Assembly: GCA_964472305.1 (NCBI GenBank) | Contig: CAYYJR010000001.1 | Location: 124,001 to 188,000 of the forward strand | Origin: CAYYJR01 sp964472305 | GTDB lineage: Bacteria > Armatimonadota > Hebobacteria > CAIYQO01 | Reading direction: 5' to 3' | DNA: 64,000 bases | Shown: positions 7,567 to 16,708 of the stretch, piece by piece | Numbering within the stretch: the stretch's first letter is position 1 | How the letters are laid out: the number at the start of each line of letters is the position of its first letter | The notes under the pieces: model-generated | Database searches by the model: none | Seen by the model: only the letters and a program-made list of their open reading frames with translations | What the model was told of the DNA's origin: nothing | Made by a program: the position numbers and the translations under genes

Positions 7567-8949
7567 ATGGCAACTTCCGATCCGCGCGCCGTGGCCTTTA
7601 CCGTGCTGCTGCGCATTGAAGAAGGCGCGGCGGCGAACGCGGCGCTGGAGCAGGCGCTAGAGCGCGCCGAACTGGAGCCGCGCGACCGCGGACTGGTGAC
7701 CGAACTGGTCGATGGCACGCTGCGCTGGCAGGGACGCCTCGATTATCAACTCGGTAAACTGGTCGATCGCCCGCTCACCCACCTGCCGGCACCGATCCGC
7801 ATCATCTTGCGGATCGGTGCGTACCAGTTGACACGGTTGGAGCGCATTCCCGCCCACGCCGCGGTGCACAGCGCGGTGGCGCTTGCTCGCCGCCATGGGC
7901 ACGAAGGCACCGCGAAGCTGGTCAACGCGGTGCTGCGCAAGCTGGAGCGTGAAGGCGCCGCGTTGGCGTTTCCCGATCCCGCCTTCGATCCGGTGGGCTA
8001 TCTGTCCACGGCCTATTCCCACCCGGCTTGGTTGGTGGAACGCTGGCTGACGCGTTTCGGGTTTGCGGAGACGGAAGCATTGCTGCTGCTCGACAACACC
8101 CCGCCACCCGTCACCCTGCGCATCAACCGGCGCTGGATCACCCGCGAAGGATTGATGGCGATCTTCGCGATGCACGAGGTCGAGGTGGCGCCGACGCCGA
8201 TGTCGCCGTGGGGGCTGTATCTGCTCGCTGGGGGCAACCCGCGCGAGTTGGACGAATATCGCGAGGGATTATTCAGCATCCAGGGTGAAGGCTCCATGCT
8301 GATGGTGGAGTTGCTGCGTCCCGGACGTAATCGCCAAGGCTGGGATCTGGCGTCCGGGGTGGGCGGCAAGGCCACCTACCTGGCGGAATGGACCGACGAT
8401 TCCGGCTCCATCTTGGCCACCGACACCTCGCAAGAGCGCATCAATATCCTGGCAAAGGAGATGGTGCGTCTGCAACTGGAGTCCATCAAGTTGTTCCGCG
8501 GCGACGCCCGCACCTTCCCGCTGGAGCCGGAAACGAAAGATTACGCGCTGGTGGATGCCCCCTGTTCCGGCACCGGCTCGCTGCGCCGTCAGGCGGACGC
8601 ACGCTGGAAGAAAACCCCCGAGCAACTACCGGAGCTGGCCGTGCTGCAGCGCGAGTTGCTGGAAGCTGCCGCGCGCGCCATCAAGCCGGGCGGCATCATC
8701 CTCTACTGCACCTGTTCGCTGGAACCGGAAGAAAACGAGCAGGTGGTGGAGTCGTTCCTGGCCGACCACCCGGAATGGACGCTGGAGCAAGCCGGCGCCA
8801 AGCACCCCGGCCTGCCCGACGACGCGCGCGATCCCGCTGGCTATGTGCGCCTGCTGCCCCAGCGCCATGGCACCGACGGCTTCTTCGCCGCGCGCCTGGT
8901 GAAAGCATTCCCCCCGGAGAGCCCCAGCGCTTCGCTGATTTCGGAATGA
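7567..8949 (+). CDS. rsmB: 16S rRNA m5C967 methyltransferase RsmB
   Basis: The 460-residue protein methylates C967 of 16S rRNA. Residues about 5-135 form a NusB-like RNA-binding domain (RDRGLVTELVDGTLRW, IRIILRIGAYQL). The C-terminal half is a SAM-dependent Rossmann methyltransferase with DAPCSGTGSLRR (Cys333) and YCTCSLEPEENE (Cys383), the paired cysteines of RNA m5C methyltransferases. The SAM loop reads SGVGGKATYLA instead of the common PGGKT form. It starts at an ATG with no clear ribosome binding site and ends in a strong terminator. No fmt or def gene is adjacent. Confidence 0.93.
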   Translation: MATSDPRAVAFTVLLRIEEGAAANAALEQALERAELEPRDRGLVTELVDGTLRWQGRLDYQLGKLVDRPLTHLPAPIRIILRIGAYQLTRLERIPAHAAVHSAVALARRHGHEGTAKLVNAVLRKLEREGAALAFPDPAFDPVGYLSTAYSHPAWLVERWLTRFGFAETEALLLLDNTPPPVTLRINRRWITREGLMAIFAMHEVEVAPTPMSPWGLYLLAGGNPRELDEYREGLFSIQGEGSMLMVELLRPGRNRQGWDLASGVGGKATYLAEWTDDSGSILATDTSQERINILAKEMVRLQLESIKLFRGDARTFPLEPETKDYALVDAPCSGTGSLRRQADARWKKTPEQLPELAVLQRELLEAAARAIKPGGIILYCTCSLEPEENEQVVESFLADHPEWTLEQAGAKHPGLPDDARDPAGYVRLLPQRHGTDGFFAARLVKAFPPESPSASLISE

Positions 8950-8967
8950 TCGACCGGTGCGTCACAC

Positions 8968-9015
8968 GACGTAATCGCACGGAACAACGACGGTTCCGTG
9001 CGATTACGTCTTTTT
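8968..9015 (+). terminator. rsmB terminator
   Basis: A perfect 18-bp stem (8968-8985 with 8993-9010) around a seven-base loop is followed by TTTTT, 19 bases past the rsmB stop: a textbook intrinsic terminator. Confidence 0.93.
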
Positions 9016-9039
9016 GTTGACTTGCCGGCGCTCCCTGGA

Positions 9040-9948
9040 CTATGTCGCGGCTTTTTCCGGCGCCCCTTGCGCAGCGAGCAAGCTGGCGAGTAGTTCGCGG
9101 CTGCCGTCGGGCACCAGCACGAGTTGGGCGTCGCTGCTCAGCACGCGTTCCGTCTCCAGAATCTGGAACATCGCCTCGCACACTTCCTCGTCGCGCACAA
9201 TTTCCGCCAGTGACTTGCCGATGACGGCCGGGCGCACGGTGGCGGCTTTGGCGAATTCGACGGCGGCGTTGCGTTCCGCGGTGCTGGTGATGACGCTCAC
9301 CTGGTTAACGCCGTCCTGCTTGATAGCCGAGGTTACCTGGCGCAGACGGTTTACCACTTTGCTCTCGATTTGATGAATCATCTCCGCATCGCGGAAGTGC
9401 ACTTTGCGGATGTAGATCGAGCCGAGCATGTAACCCCACTCGTGCGACTTGGGCGATACTTCGTCGCGCACCGTCTGGCTCATGGCGTGACGATCGACCA
9501 TCATTTTATCCAGCGGCAGGTTGCTGAGACAGCGGACGGTCGAGTTGCTGACGTTGGCGGACAGCGATCCGCGCGGATCGGTGTTTTTGAACAGGTAGGC
9601 AACGGGATCGCTGATGAACATTTCATACCAGATGCCGATGCCCATCGGCGCGCCTTCTTCGGAATTCACCGGCTGGCTGCGCAGGTATTCCTGGTCCAAC
9701 CGCATATCGAGGCGGTAGCACTTGCCGAAGAAGTTCACGATAAGTGCGTATAACCCCATTTTGGGGAAAAGGAAGTGCAGGCCGGGCTCATCGATAATGG
9801 CGATGACGCGCCCGAACAGCACGAACACCTGACACTGGCGCTCTTCGACGACGGTGTAGAACCCGAACAATCGGAAAATCCCGAAGAGAATGGGGACGGC
9901 GATGGAACAGCCGATAAACGCGATGATCGCGATAATGATGATCGTCAT
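9040..9948 (-). CDS. SPFH/band-7 membrane protein
   Basis: The 302-residue protein has one N-terminal transmembrane helix (IIIIAIIAFIGCSIAVPILF) followed by a band-7 (stomatin/prohibitin/HflC-type) domain: VVEERQCQVFVLFGRV, EPGLHFLFPK, and the basic YIRKVHFRDAEMIHQIESKV stretch that precedes the coiled segment. Such proteins form membrane-bound oligomeric rings that scaffold proteases or microdomains. The start overlaps the stop of the preceding SPFH gene by one base (TAATG), so the two are translationally coupled. The pair resembles HflK/HflC in layout, but neither sequence justifies that name and no FtsH or NfeD gene is near. Confidence 0.8.
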   Translation of the reverse strand: MTIIIIAIIAFIGCSIAVPILFGIFRLFGFYTVVEERQCQVFVLFGRVIAIIDEPGLHFLFPKMGLYALIVNFFGKCYRLDMRLDQEYLRSQPVNSEEGAPMGIGIWYEMFISDPVAYLFKNTDPRGSLSANVSNSTVRCLSNLPLDKMMVDRHAMSQTVRDEVSPKSHEWGYMLGSIYIRKVHFRDAEMIHQIESKVVNRLRQVTSAIKQDGVNQVSVITSTAERNAAVEFAKAATVRPAVIGKSLAEIVRDEEVCEAMFQILETERVLSSDAQLVLVPDGSRELLASLLAAQGAPEKAAT

Positions 9949-10946
9949 TATTTCACCTCCTTGATGGTGCGGCGCGCCTTCTCCAGCAAGCCCAGTTTGA
10001 CGTTGCGCACGTATAACGGCAGCACGGCCGGATTCGACATTTTCAGCGTGGAAAGCTGCGCCGCCAGCCGCGTCAGCGGTTCGACCTCCGCCTGCGCCTT
10101 CAGCGTCTCGATTTCCACCGCCCGCCTGGACTGTACGATCTTCTGATCGGCGGAGGCTTGCGCCAGGCTGATGTCGGACGACACCTGGTTGTGTGCGGTA
10201 TTGATAGCTGCCAGCGCCGATTCCACCTCCGGCGGCGGATCGATGCCGGTAATGAGCGACGCTTCCAGCACGATGCCATAACGTGCCGCGGAGGAGCGGC
10301 TTTCCAGATCCATATGGTCGTTCAAATCGCGCAGGTTCTTGCGCAGATCGTTGATGGAGATGCCTTGCACGATGGCGGAATCGGGTTGCATGTCTTCGGC
10401 AACCTCGACCGCACGTGCTGTCGGCGCCTCGAAGTTGGCGATGCGTTCGCGCAGCACGGAGACGAAGTAACCCATGATGTGCGCGATGGGGCTCTTCACC
10501 CCGAACAGATATGCATACAGATTGCGCTCGCTGACGCGATAGCGTATCTGGCCGGTGAGCCCGGTGTTCAATTGGTCCTTCGTCACCGCTTCCAATATGG
10601 TCCCGCCGTTGTTAGCCCTGGGCGCCAACGGATCGTATGCCATACTGACCGTTTCCGTGGCGATGGAGACTTTATGGATTTTCTCCCACGGCCATTTGAA
10701 ATACGGCCCGCCGGGCATGATGACGCGCATCTGCGGAAAGGCGTAACGCTGGCGTTCGTCATCGCGCAACGTATCCGCGATGGGATCGTCCAGGGTGGTA
10801 GAGTTGCCCACGCGCTGTGCCCGTCCGAATACCGTCTTTACCGCGCGTTGATTCTGATCAACCGAGTAAAAGCCGGTGAGAATGCAGCGGACGAAAAACC
10901 ACGCGAGAGCGCCGATCACGATTCCATTGAGGATTTCTTGCTCCAT
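9948..10946 (-). CDS. SPFH/band-7 membrane protein, HflK-like
   Basis: The 332-residue protein starts with a transmembrane helix (residues about 7-27) followed by FYSVDQNQRAVKTVFGRAQRV, the typical entry into a band-7 domain. RYRVSERNLYAYLFGVKSP, an amphipathic coil ending VEIETLKAQAEVE, and a short basic tail follow. It is the first gene of a two-gene operon, with GGAGG before its ATG. The partner overlaps its stop codon, so the two probably form a hetero-oligomer at the inner membrane. Substrate unknown. Confidence 0.8.
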   Translation of the reverse strand: MEQEILNGIVIGALAWFFVRCILTGFYSVDQNQRAVKTVFGRAQRVGNSTTLDDPIADTLRDDERQRYAFPQMRVIMPGGPYFKWPWEKIHKVSIATETVSMAYDPLAPRANNGGTILEAVTKDQLNTGLTGQIRYRVSERNLYAYLFGVKSPIAHIMGYFVSVLRERIANFEAPTARAVEVAEDMQPDSAIVQGISINDLRKNLRDLNDHMDLESRSSAARYGIVLEASLITGIDPPPEVESALAAINTAHNQVSSDISLAQASADQKIVQSRRAVEIETLKAQAEVEPLTRLAAQLSTLKMSNPAVLPLYVRNVKLGLLEKARRTIKEVK

Positions 10947-11397
10947 ACAAACCTCCTATAGTGTTGCATTATATTGTGAGGGGATGGCATGTTCGTCATG
11001 CCGGTTGCCAATCGGCAGTGTAACCTTCATCAGTTATCATACACCATATTTTCCGTGTGTGGGTGGATTCCTGATAATGGCATTTGGTCATCGGCTGGTC
11101 TCCTGCCTGGCGCAAACGCGAATCGCACCCTTCGCCGTTGCGAGGGAAGGCGTGTTGGGGAAAGCACGACAGTCCAGAACTACAGAACACACGTTTCTCA
11201 GACTGGAGAGGGCGCTGGCTCCGCAACCGGATTGTCTGCCGGAACATGACGCGCGCCTATTCACAACACCACATCTGCTGACCGTTGGTGCCCCGCATAC
11301 CCTCGTGCCGCGTTGACACTCGATCAACCGCGCCCGTATAATGCAGTCAGACCGTCGCTCGTTCACATTGCGGTCTACCGGGATCAGTGACGACCAT
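10947..11397. other. intergenic region, 451 bases
   Basis: This lies between the SPFH operon (minus) and the polyprenyl synthase gene (plus). A TATAAT-like box lies about 30 bases before the SPFH start, a small hairpin GGCATG-TTCGT-CATGCC lies at 10986-11002, and the polyprenyl synthase promoter is at 11313-11342. Open frames in the middle have no ribosome binding sites or recognisable protein motifs. Confidence 0.6.
11313..11342 (+). promoter_or_regulatory. promoter of the polyprenyl synthase gene
   Basis: TTGACA (11313-11318) and TATAAT (11337-11342) both match the sigma-70 consensus at 18-base spacing. The -10 box covers the ATG at 11341, which rules that ATG out as a start codon. Confidence 0.8.
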
Positions 11398-12384
11398 ATG
11401 CAATATATTGACCTGCACCCATCGCTCTCACAGTGGATGAGGGAAATTAATACTCGACTGACAACGCTGTTCACCGGCGAGTCTCCCGCATTGCACGCTG
11501 CGGGTTTGGCGGTGGTGGGGTCACGCGGAAAGCGATTGCGACCGGTGTCGCTGTTGCTCTCCTGCGCGAATTTCGGGGAGGTGACGGAGCGGGCGTTGAC
11601 TTTCTCCGTATTGGTGGAATTGATACACACCGCCTCGCTGGCGCACGACGATGTGATCGACGAAGCCGATTCCCGTCGCGGCATGCCGTCCGCTCCCGCG
11701 CGCTGGGGCAATAAATTTTCCATATTGCTGGGCGATTTTCTTTTCGCGCGCGTCTTTGAACTGGCCACCACGGATGGCGACCGGGTGCCGTTGCAGCTCT
11801 TATCGTCCGCCTCGACGGAGATGGGGCGCGCCGTCATCACGGAATGCGCCGGCCTGGATTTCGACAGCACGGAAGCGGATTACCTGCAGGTGATTTACGG
11901 AAAAACCGCCTCGCTGTTCGCGGCGGCTACCGCCATCGGGGCACATCTGGGCGGCGCCACCTATGCGCAGCGCGAGGCGCTGGGCCGGCTGGGTGGGGCA
12001 TTCGGCATGGCCTTCCAACTGGCGGACGATTTGCTGGACCTGCAAGGCACCGATGTGGATACCGGCAAACCGCTGGGTAACGACTGGGCGCAACGCCGCG
12101 TCACGCTGCCGCTCATCCAGGCGCTACGGCATGCGCCACCCTCCATCGGCGACGAGATACGCGCACTCTGGCGTCAGGATCCGTTTACTACCGACCATCA
12201 GCGCTCGCTGTTCTATCTGGTGGAAGCCGCGGGAGGGTTTGAGTATGGTTGGCAGAAGGTAAAGGAATATCGGGAAGAAGCGTGCGGCAACCTGGATGAT
12301 CTTCCGGCTAGCCATGGGCGTGACGCATTGCGGCACTTGTGCACCGACGCGTTTCCGTTGCCGATAATGCCCGCCGCGGTCTGA
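11398..12384 (+). CDS. polyprenyl diphosphate synthase
   Basis: This trans-isoprenyl diphosphate synthase elongates allylic diphosphates with isopentenyl diphosphate, giving quinone or lipid-carrier tails. Conserved regions are GKRLRP at 44-49, the first Asp-rich motif DDVID at 84-88 and the second ADDLLD at 209-214, all intact. Residue patterns before the first motif (small residues, SLAHDDVID) fit a medium- or long-chain enzyme, but the length of the product is not certain. I use the ATG at 11398 (328 residues) because the promoter lies over the earlier ATG. No menaquinone genes are adjacent. Confidence 0.9.
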   Translation: MQYIDLHPSLSQWMREINTRLTTLFTGESPALHAAGLAVVGSRGKRLRPVSLLLSCANFGEVTERALTFSVLVELIHTASLAHDDVIDEADSRRGMPSAPARWGNKFSILLGDFLFARVFELATTDGDRVPLQLLSSASTEMGRAVITECAGLDFDSTEADYLQVIYGKTASLFAAATAIGAHLGGATYAQREALGRLGGAFGMAFQLADDLLDLQGTDVDTGKPLGNDWAQRRVTLPLIQALRHAPPSIGDEIRALWRQDPFTTDHQRSLFYLVEAAGGFEYGWQKVKEYREEACGNLDDLPASHGRDALRHLCTDAFPLPIMPAAV

Positions 12385-12449
12385 GCGATTCCGTGCGATC
12401 ACGGACCCGCCTGATCCACGGTGCGTAAGACCGTTCACAAGGAGATTCC

Positions 12450-14114
12450 GTGAAAACAGTGTGCGATTGGAGAGCCCTTCTCCTCCTCATCTCACTGGTG
12501 CTGGCACTGGCGCCCTCCGCCATGCGCGCCCAGGCCGCGGACACGCTGTCCGGTGTCGACGCCATTGTCACCCGCGCCAACGCGCTGGGCGACAATCAGA
12601 AATACGACGATGCGATCAAGCTGCTGAACGACGCCATCGAACGCTACCCGACTAATGCGCGCCTGTACCTGGCGCTGGCCAACTGGCAGGAGACGCGCGG
12701 CCTCAGCCTGGCCGAGTTGGACAGCATCACCGAAGGCAAAGCCGCGTTGCGCGAGAAGTTGAACCGTACTCCCTACGCAGTGATCGCGCGCGAGTTGTTC
12801 GAGACCTACGGCCGCGCCATTATGTATGCGACCGACGTGCAGGAAGTACGCCGGCGCGTTAACGAACTGATGGTCAACGAATACCCGGTGCTCCTGGGTG
12901 ATAACGGTCCGCTGGTGCTGCCCGGCAATCCGATGCCGTATACCGCGAATCTGATCGATCCGCAATTGCCGACGGAAAAGCGCGGCGCCTGCCAGTGGCT
13001 GGTGACCACCCGTCCATTGCCGACTTCAGATCGCTACTCAAGCGATCCCAAATATCGCGCGGAAGGCACCGACAATCGGGATCCCCGCTATAGCAACTGG
13101 GCTGAGTTCAGCCACATGCTGCTGGCGTATGAATACGACCGTGCCCAGCGTACCTGGCAGTTAAAATTTCGCGTGATGTGGCAGCAGGCTCCCGGCAACA
13201 AAGGGGAAGGCCGACAGCGCCTGGCACAGCAGTGCGCGCTGTTGCTGCTGCGCTGTTCGTCGCTGTTGCGCGCCTATACCACGTTGACGCCGCGATTTAC
13301 GCCGGACGGCGCCATTAACGTCTGGCTGGCCGAAAAGGGCGTCGCCGGCGGCGAAGCTTATAACGACAGCATCTATTTACACGAGATCGGCACACCGCGC
13401 ACCACCACGGAGTGGATACGCGAGTTGACCCACGAATACGGTCACCAGACGCTGCCCCCCACCGGCGGCTATGTCAAGCCGGAGTGGGCGTCGAACGGCA
13501 TATTGGGCGAACGGCTCTTCATGCGCTGGCTGTTGCTGAACCGCAACCCCCAGAAGGATCCTCACCTGTGGGTCAACAGCATGGTTCCGCAGGAGATCAC
13601 TGAGAACCGCATCGACAACCTGATCCGCCTGTTCGCCGCCGCCGGCCCGGAGTCACCCGTATTGAGCGGCACCGACCGCCCGGCGATGGAAGGATTTGTC
13701 GGCATGGCGCTCTATCTGGACATCACCCGTGGCAGCGACTATCTGGCAATGAGCCTCAAAGGCATGAAAACACCGGCCTTTGCCGGTCCGCAGGGCTTTC
13801 TAGAAGCCATTGCCAACCAGGAAGCCTATTACCAGGGACCGGACCACCCGTTGGTGATGCTGCGCACCGGCGGATTGCCCGCGGATATCCCGCTGTGGGT
13901 GTACCTGCGCAAAGGCACTTGGCGCGGCGAACTGAATTATCGGGAGGAGCCGCCGCAGAAGATCACCATCGAGGTGGACGGCAAGGTGACGAAGATGGAG
14001 GAAACGAAAGCCTTCATTGCCGGCGGCCTGAACGACGGCTGGCACCGCATTTACGTGAAAATGGACGGTAATCCGGCGCCGGTGCTGAATACTATCAAGC
14101 TGGTGCGGCAGTAA
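12450..14114 (+). CDS. secreted TPR protein with HEXXH motif, putative metalloprotease
   Basis: I do not recognise this 554-residue family. A signal peptide (residues 1-30, ending RAQA) is followed by a TPR-like helical segment (NQKYDDAIKLLNDAIERYPTN, about 49-69). Residues 328-332 are HEYGH, which fits the HEXXH zinc signature. It is preceded by an amphipathic segment (TTTEWIRELT), and Glu354 in GILGERLF could be the third ligand, a gluzincin-like spacing. The C-terminal part (WRGELNYREEPP, KITIEVDGKV) looks like a beta domain. The start is a GTG with AAGGAG upstream. It stands alone. Peptidase activity is inference from the motif only. Confidence 0.65.
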   Translation: MKTVCDWRALLLLISLVLALAPSAMRAQAADTLSGVDAIVTRANALGDNQKYDDAIKLLNDAIERYPTNARLYLALANWQETRGLSLAELDSITEGKAALREKLNRTPYAVIARELFETYGRAIMYATDVQEVRRRVNELMVNEYPVLLGDNGPLVLPGNPMPYTANLIDPQLPTEKRGACQWLVTTRPLPTSDRYSSDPKYRAEGTDNRDPRYSNWAEFSHMLLAYEYDRAQRTWQLKFRVMWQQAPGNKGEGRQRLAQQCALLLLRCSSLLRAYTTLTPRFTPDGAINVWLAEKGVAGGEAYNDSIYLHEIGTPRTTTEWIRELTHEYGHQTLPPTGGYVKPEWASNGILGERLFMRWLLLNRNPQKDPHLWVNSMVPQEITENRIDNLIRLFAAAGPESPVLSGTDRPAMEGFVGMALYLDITRGSDYLAMSLKGMKTPAFAGPQGFLEAIANQEAYYQGPDHPLVMLRTGGLPADIPLWVYLRKGTWRGELNYREEPPQKITIEVDGKVTKMEETKAFIAGGLNDGWHRIYVKMDGNPAPVLNTIKLVRQ

Positions 14115-14314
14115 AAGTGACGGGAGAAGGAATACCGACGCAACTCCGCCGCCCCGCACGAAGCTGTCTGCAGCCTTGGCGGCGGCAGTACCCTGGTTGA
14201 TCAGGAGTCGGGGTTACAATCAGCAATCCAGTGTACCGACGCATCGGCGGGCAGTGACACAGGCTGGATTGTTCGGCAGCCTGTTGCGGTCACGACGGAG
14301 ATGATGTTACCGGT

Positions 14315-14968
14315 TCAGCGCTTGAACTGTGCCAGCTTGCGGTTATGTCCGAACACCACCAGCACATCGTTCTCTTTGATGACGGTGTTGGTGGTGGGCG
14401 TGGTAGTGAACTTCTCGCCGGACTTCACCAGCAGCACCTGCAGGCCGTAGTGACTGGGCAGTTGCAGATCGCCCAGCGTGCGTTCCCACCATCCACGCGG
14501 CGCTTCGATTTCCTCGATGCCGAAGTCGTCCGAGACATCCATGTAGTCGAACATGCGCGTGCTGGTGGATACCATGTGTGCCAGCCGTTTGCCCATATCG
14601 TGCTCCGGCTGCACTATCTGGTCGGCTCCGATGCGCTCCAGGATCTTCCGCTGTTGGTCGGTCAATGCTTTGCAGATAATGTAGCGCGCGCCCAACTCTT
14701 TCAGGTTCAGCGTGATGAGCACGCTTTCTTCCAATCCGGAACCGCGTCCGACGATGCAGATGTCGAACGAGGGAATATCCAGCGTGCGCAATGCTTCCAG
14801 GTTGGTGGCGTCCATCTGCATGGCGCTGCCGAGTGATGGCGCGGTGCGCTGCACCACCTCTAATTCTTTATCCACTCCCAGCACGTTATGGCCCAACCGG
14901 GCCAGTTCCATCGCCAGGCTTTCGCCGAAATATCCAAGGCCGATAATTAGAAAATTTAAAATTGTCAT
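14315..14968 (-). CDS. trkA: potassium uptake regulatory subunit TrkA/KtrA
   Basis: The 217-residue cytosolic protein gates the TrkH/KtrB pore. It has an RCK_N Rossmann domain (LIIGLGYFGESLAMELARLGHNVLGVD, with the GxGxxG dinucleotide site and the acidic strand end) and an RCK_C domain near the C-terminus (SGEKFTTTPTTNTVIKENDVLVVFG). A GGAG site precedes the ATG at 14968; the longer frame to 15061 adds an unrelated leader. It lies about 105 bases downstream of the pore gene on the same strand, so the two form the Trk/Ktr system. Confidence 0.92.
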   Translation of the reverse strand: MTILNFLIIGLGYFGESLAMELARLGHNVLGVDKELEVVQRTAPSLGSAMQMDATNLEALRTLDIPSFDICIVGRGSGLEESVLITLNLKELGARYIICKALTDQQRKILERIGADQIVQPEHDMGKRLAHMVSTSTRMFDYMDVSDDFGIEEIEAPRGWWERTLGDLQLPSHYGLQVLLVKSGEKFTTTPTTNTVIKENDVLVVFGHNRKLAQFKR

Positions 14969-15074
14969 GCTCGTGACTCCTCTGCCGGATCCGGCAATTG
15001 CCTCGTGCACCGCGTGCCACATCGGTGTGACCGGTGTATTGTCGACTCCATGATACCGCAAACAGCGAGCGAGG

Positions 15075-16499
15075 TCATCCCGCCATCACCGCTTCCGTCG
15101 GGAGTCGGTGCAGTTGCGTGCGTTTGGATTGCGCGAAGGCGAAGACGAACGCCAATGGACCAAGGCGGCCCAGCAGCATGCTCAAGATAATCAGCACCTT
15201 CGACACTTCGTGCAGTTTGGGGGTAATGCCCGCGCTCAAGCCGACGTTGCCGAAGGCGGACAGCACTTCGAAGATCAGGCGCGCATAGTGGGTCATCGTC
15301 TCCGCATTGGCGGGCAATCCCCACAAAGTGATCTCGGTGAAGCTGATGCCGATGATCACCAGCAATGCCGCCAGCAGATACAGGCTGACCAGCGAGAGCG
15401 CCAGCCGCACCATCTCACCGCCGATGCGGCGGTGAAAAACCTCGATATCCGACCGTCGGCGCAGCAGCGTAGCGATGGCGAGAACGATGATGGACAGCGT
15501 GGTGGTTTTAATACCGCCGCCGGCGCCCAACGGCGACGCGCCCACGATCATCAACAGGCTCAGCATCATCAGCGTGGGCGGCGACACTACCGTTAGGTCC
15601 ACCGGATTGAATCCGCCCGTGCGGGCCGTCACCGACATGAACCAGCCGGTCACCAGCCGCTGCGTCGGATTGTCCAAGATGCCCAGCGTCTGGTCGTTGC
15701 GCGCCTCGAAGAAAAGAAATAACAGCATGCCTCCCACGATGAGGATGAGTGTGGTGCCCAGCACCAGCCGGGCATGCAGACTCAAGCGCCGGTGGCGCGG
15801 CAGCGTCGCCAGTTCGCGCAACACGCCGAATCCCAGGCCACCCAGCACGATCAGCGTGCCCAGGATAATCAGCAGCCAGGTATCGGCGCGTAACGTCGGT
15901 TGCGCCAATCCCTGAAATCCGTGCGCCAGTGTGAATCCGGCGTTGCAAAATCCGGAGATTGCGTAAAAGATCCCATGATAAGCGGCTTGCGCCCACCCCA
16001 GGTGGAGTTGCGCGGCGAAGCGCGGCGCCAGCAGCAAAGCCCCGAGAGCCTCCAGCGCGAGAGTGGCGATGATGATGGTGCGCGCAGTGCGCAGGGTATC
16101 GCGCGGACTGATGACGCCTTGTGTCGTGTTGCCCGGTCCGCCGGATTCGCCCACGCGCACCCCAAGCAACCGCGCAACCAGGGTTGCCACGGTCATGTAG
16201 CCAATGGCGCCGACCTGAACCATCAGCAGCACAAGTCCCTGACCGAACGGCGACCAGGCATCGGCAGTGCTCTGCGTTACCAGCCCGGTCAGGCAGGTGG
16301 CAGAGACGGCGGTGAACAGGCAATCCAGCAAACCGACCGGCGTGCCACGCTGGGCGAAGGGAAAGGAGAGCAGCGAAGCGCCGATGAGGATGGTCGCCGC
16401 GAAGCCGAGTATCATGAATTGAATAGGCGACAACCGCCGCGGTAACGAGGTGCGGCGTGATACAAACGTGTTGGTTGGCAATTCTCGGCTCCAGGACAT
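15075..16499 (-). CDS. trkH: potassium uptake membrane subunit TrkH/KtrB
   Basis: The 474-residue inner-membrane protein is the K+ translocating subunit. Four pore-loop repeats are visible: SATCLTGLVT, ISGFCNAGFT, TARTGGFNPVD and SAFGNVGLSAG. Each carries the glycine that forms one quarter of the selectivity filter. About eight transmembrane helices surround them. The ATG at 16499 is preceded by GGGAG and a plausible promoter; the open frame continues to 16655 without support. It is co-directional with trkA. KtrB versus TrkH naming cannot be settled from the sequence. Confidence 0.92.
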   Translation of the reverse strand: MSWSRELPTNTFVSRRTSLPRRLSPIQFMILGFAATILIGASLLSFPFAQRGTPVGLLDCLFTAVSATCLTGLVTQSTADAWSPFGQGLVLLMVQVGAIGYMTVATLVARLLGVRVGESGGPGNTTQGVISPRDTLRTARTIIIATLALEALGALLLAPRFAAQLHLGWAQAAYHGIFYAISGFCNAGFTLAHGFQGLAQPTLRADTWLLIILGTLIVLGGLGFGVLRELATLPRHRRLSLHARLVLGTTLILIVGGMLLFLFFEARNDQTLGILDNPTQRLVTGWFMSVTARTGGFNPVDLTVVSPPTLMMLSLLMIVGASPLGAGGGIKTTTLSIIVLAIATLLRRRSDIEVFHRRIGGEMVRLALSLVSLYLLAALLVIIGISFTEITLWGLPANAETMTHYARLIFEVLSAFGNVGLSAGITPKLHEVSKVLIILSMLLGRLGPLAFVFAFAQSKRTQLHRLPTEAVMAG

Positions 16500-16517
16500 G
16501 CGTAATGCTCCCGCGGC

Positions 16518-16546
16518 ATTATAGCGCGCTTCACCTGTGCCGTAAA
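16518..16546 (-). promoter_or_regulatory. trkH-trkA promoter
   Basis: On the minus strand TTTACG (16541-16546) and TATAAT (16518-16523) are 17 bases apart, about 20 bases before the trkH ATG. Confidence 0.6.
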
Positions 16547-16569
16547 CCGCGCTGGTGCATGCCGTTGCC

Positions 16570-16598
16570 TTGTCGTACCGTACCGGCTCTGGTATACT
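16570..16598 (+). promoter_or_regulatory. promoter of the first nucleotidyltransferase gene
   Basis: TTGTCG (16570-16575), 17 bases, TATACT (16593-16598). It is divergent from the trkH promoter. Confidence 0.55.
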
Positions 16599-16708
16599 GA
16601 ATAAACTCGCGGCATGTGGCCGCTGGTATGGCACAACGCATGACACCATTCCCACGTGCGAGCGAGAACGGAGTTGGTGTTGACATTTCCCTCCCGGGGG
16701 TGGCAGAA

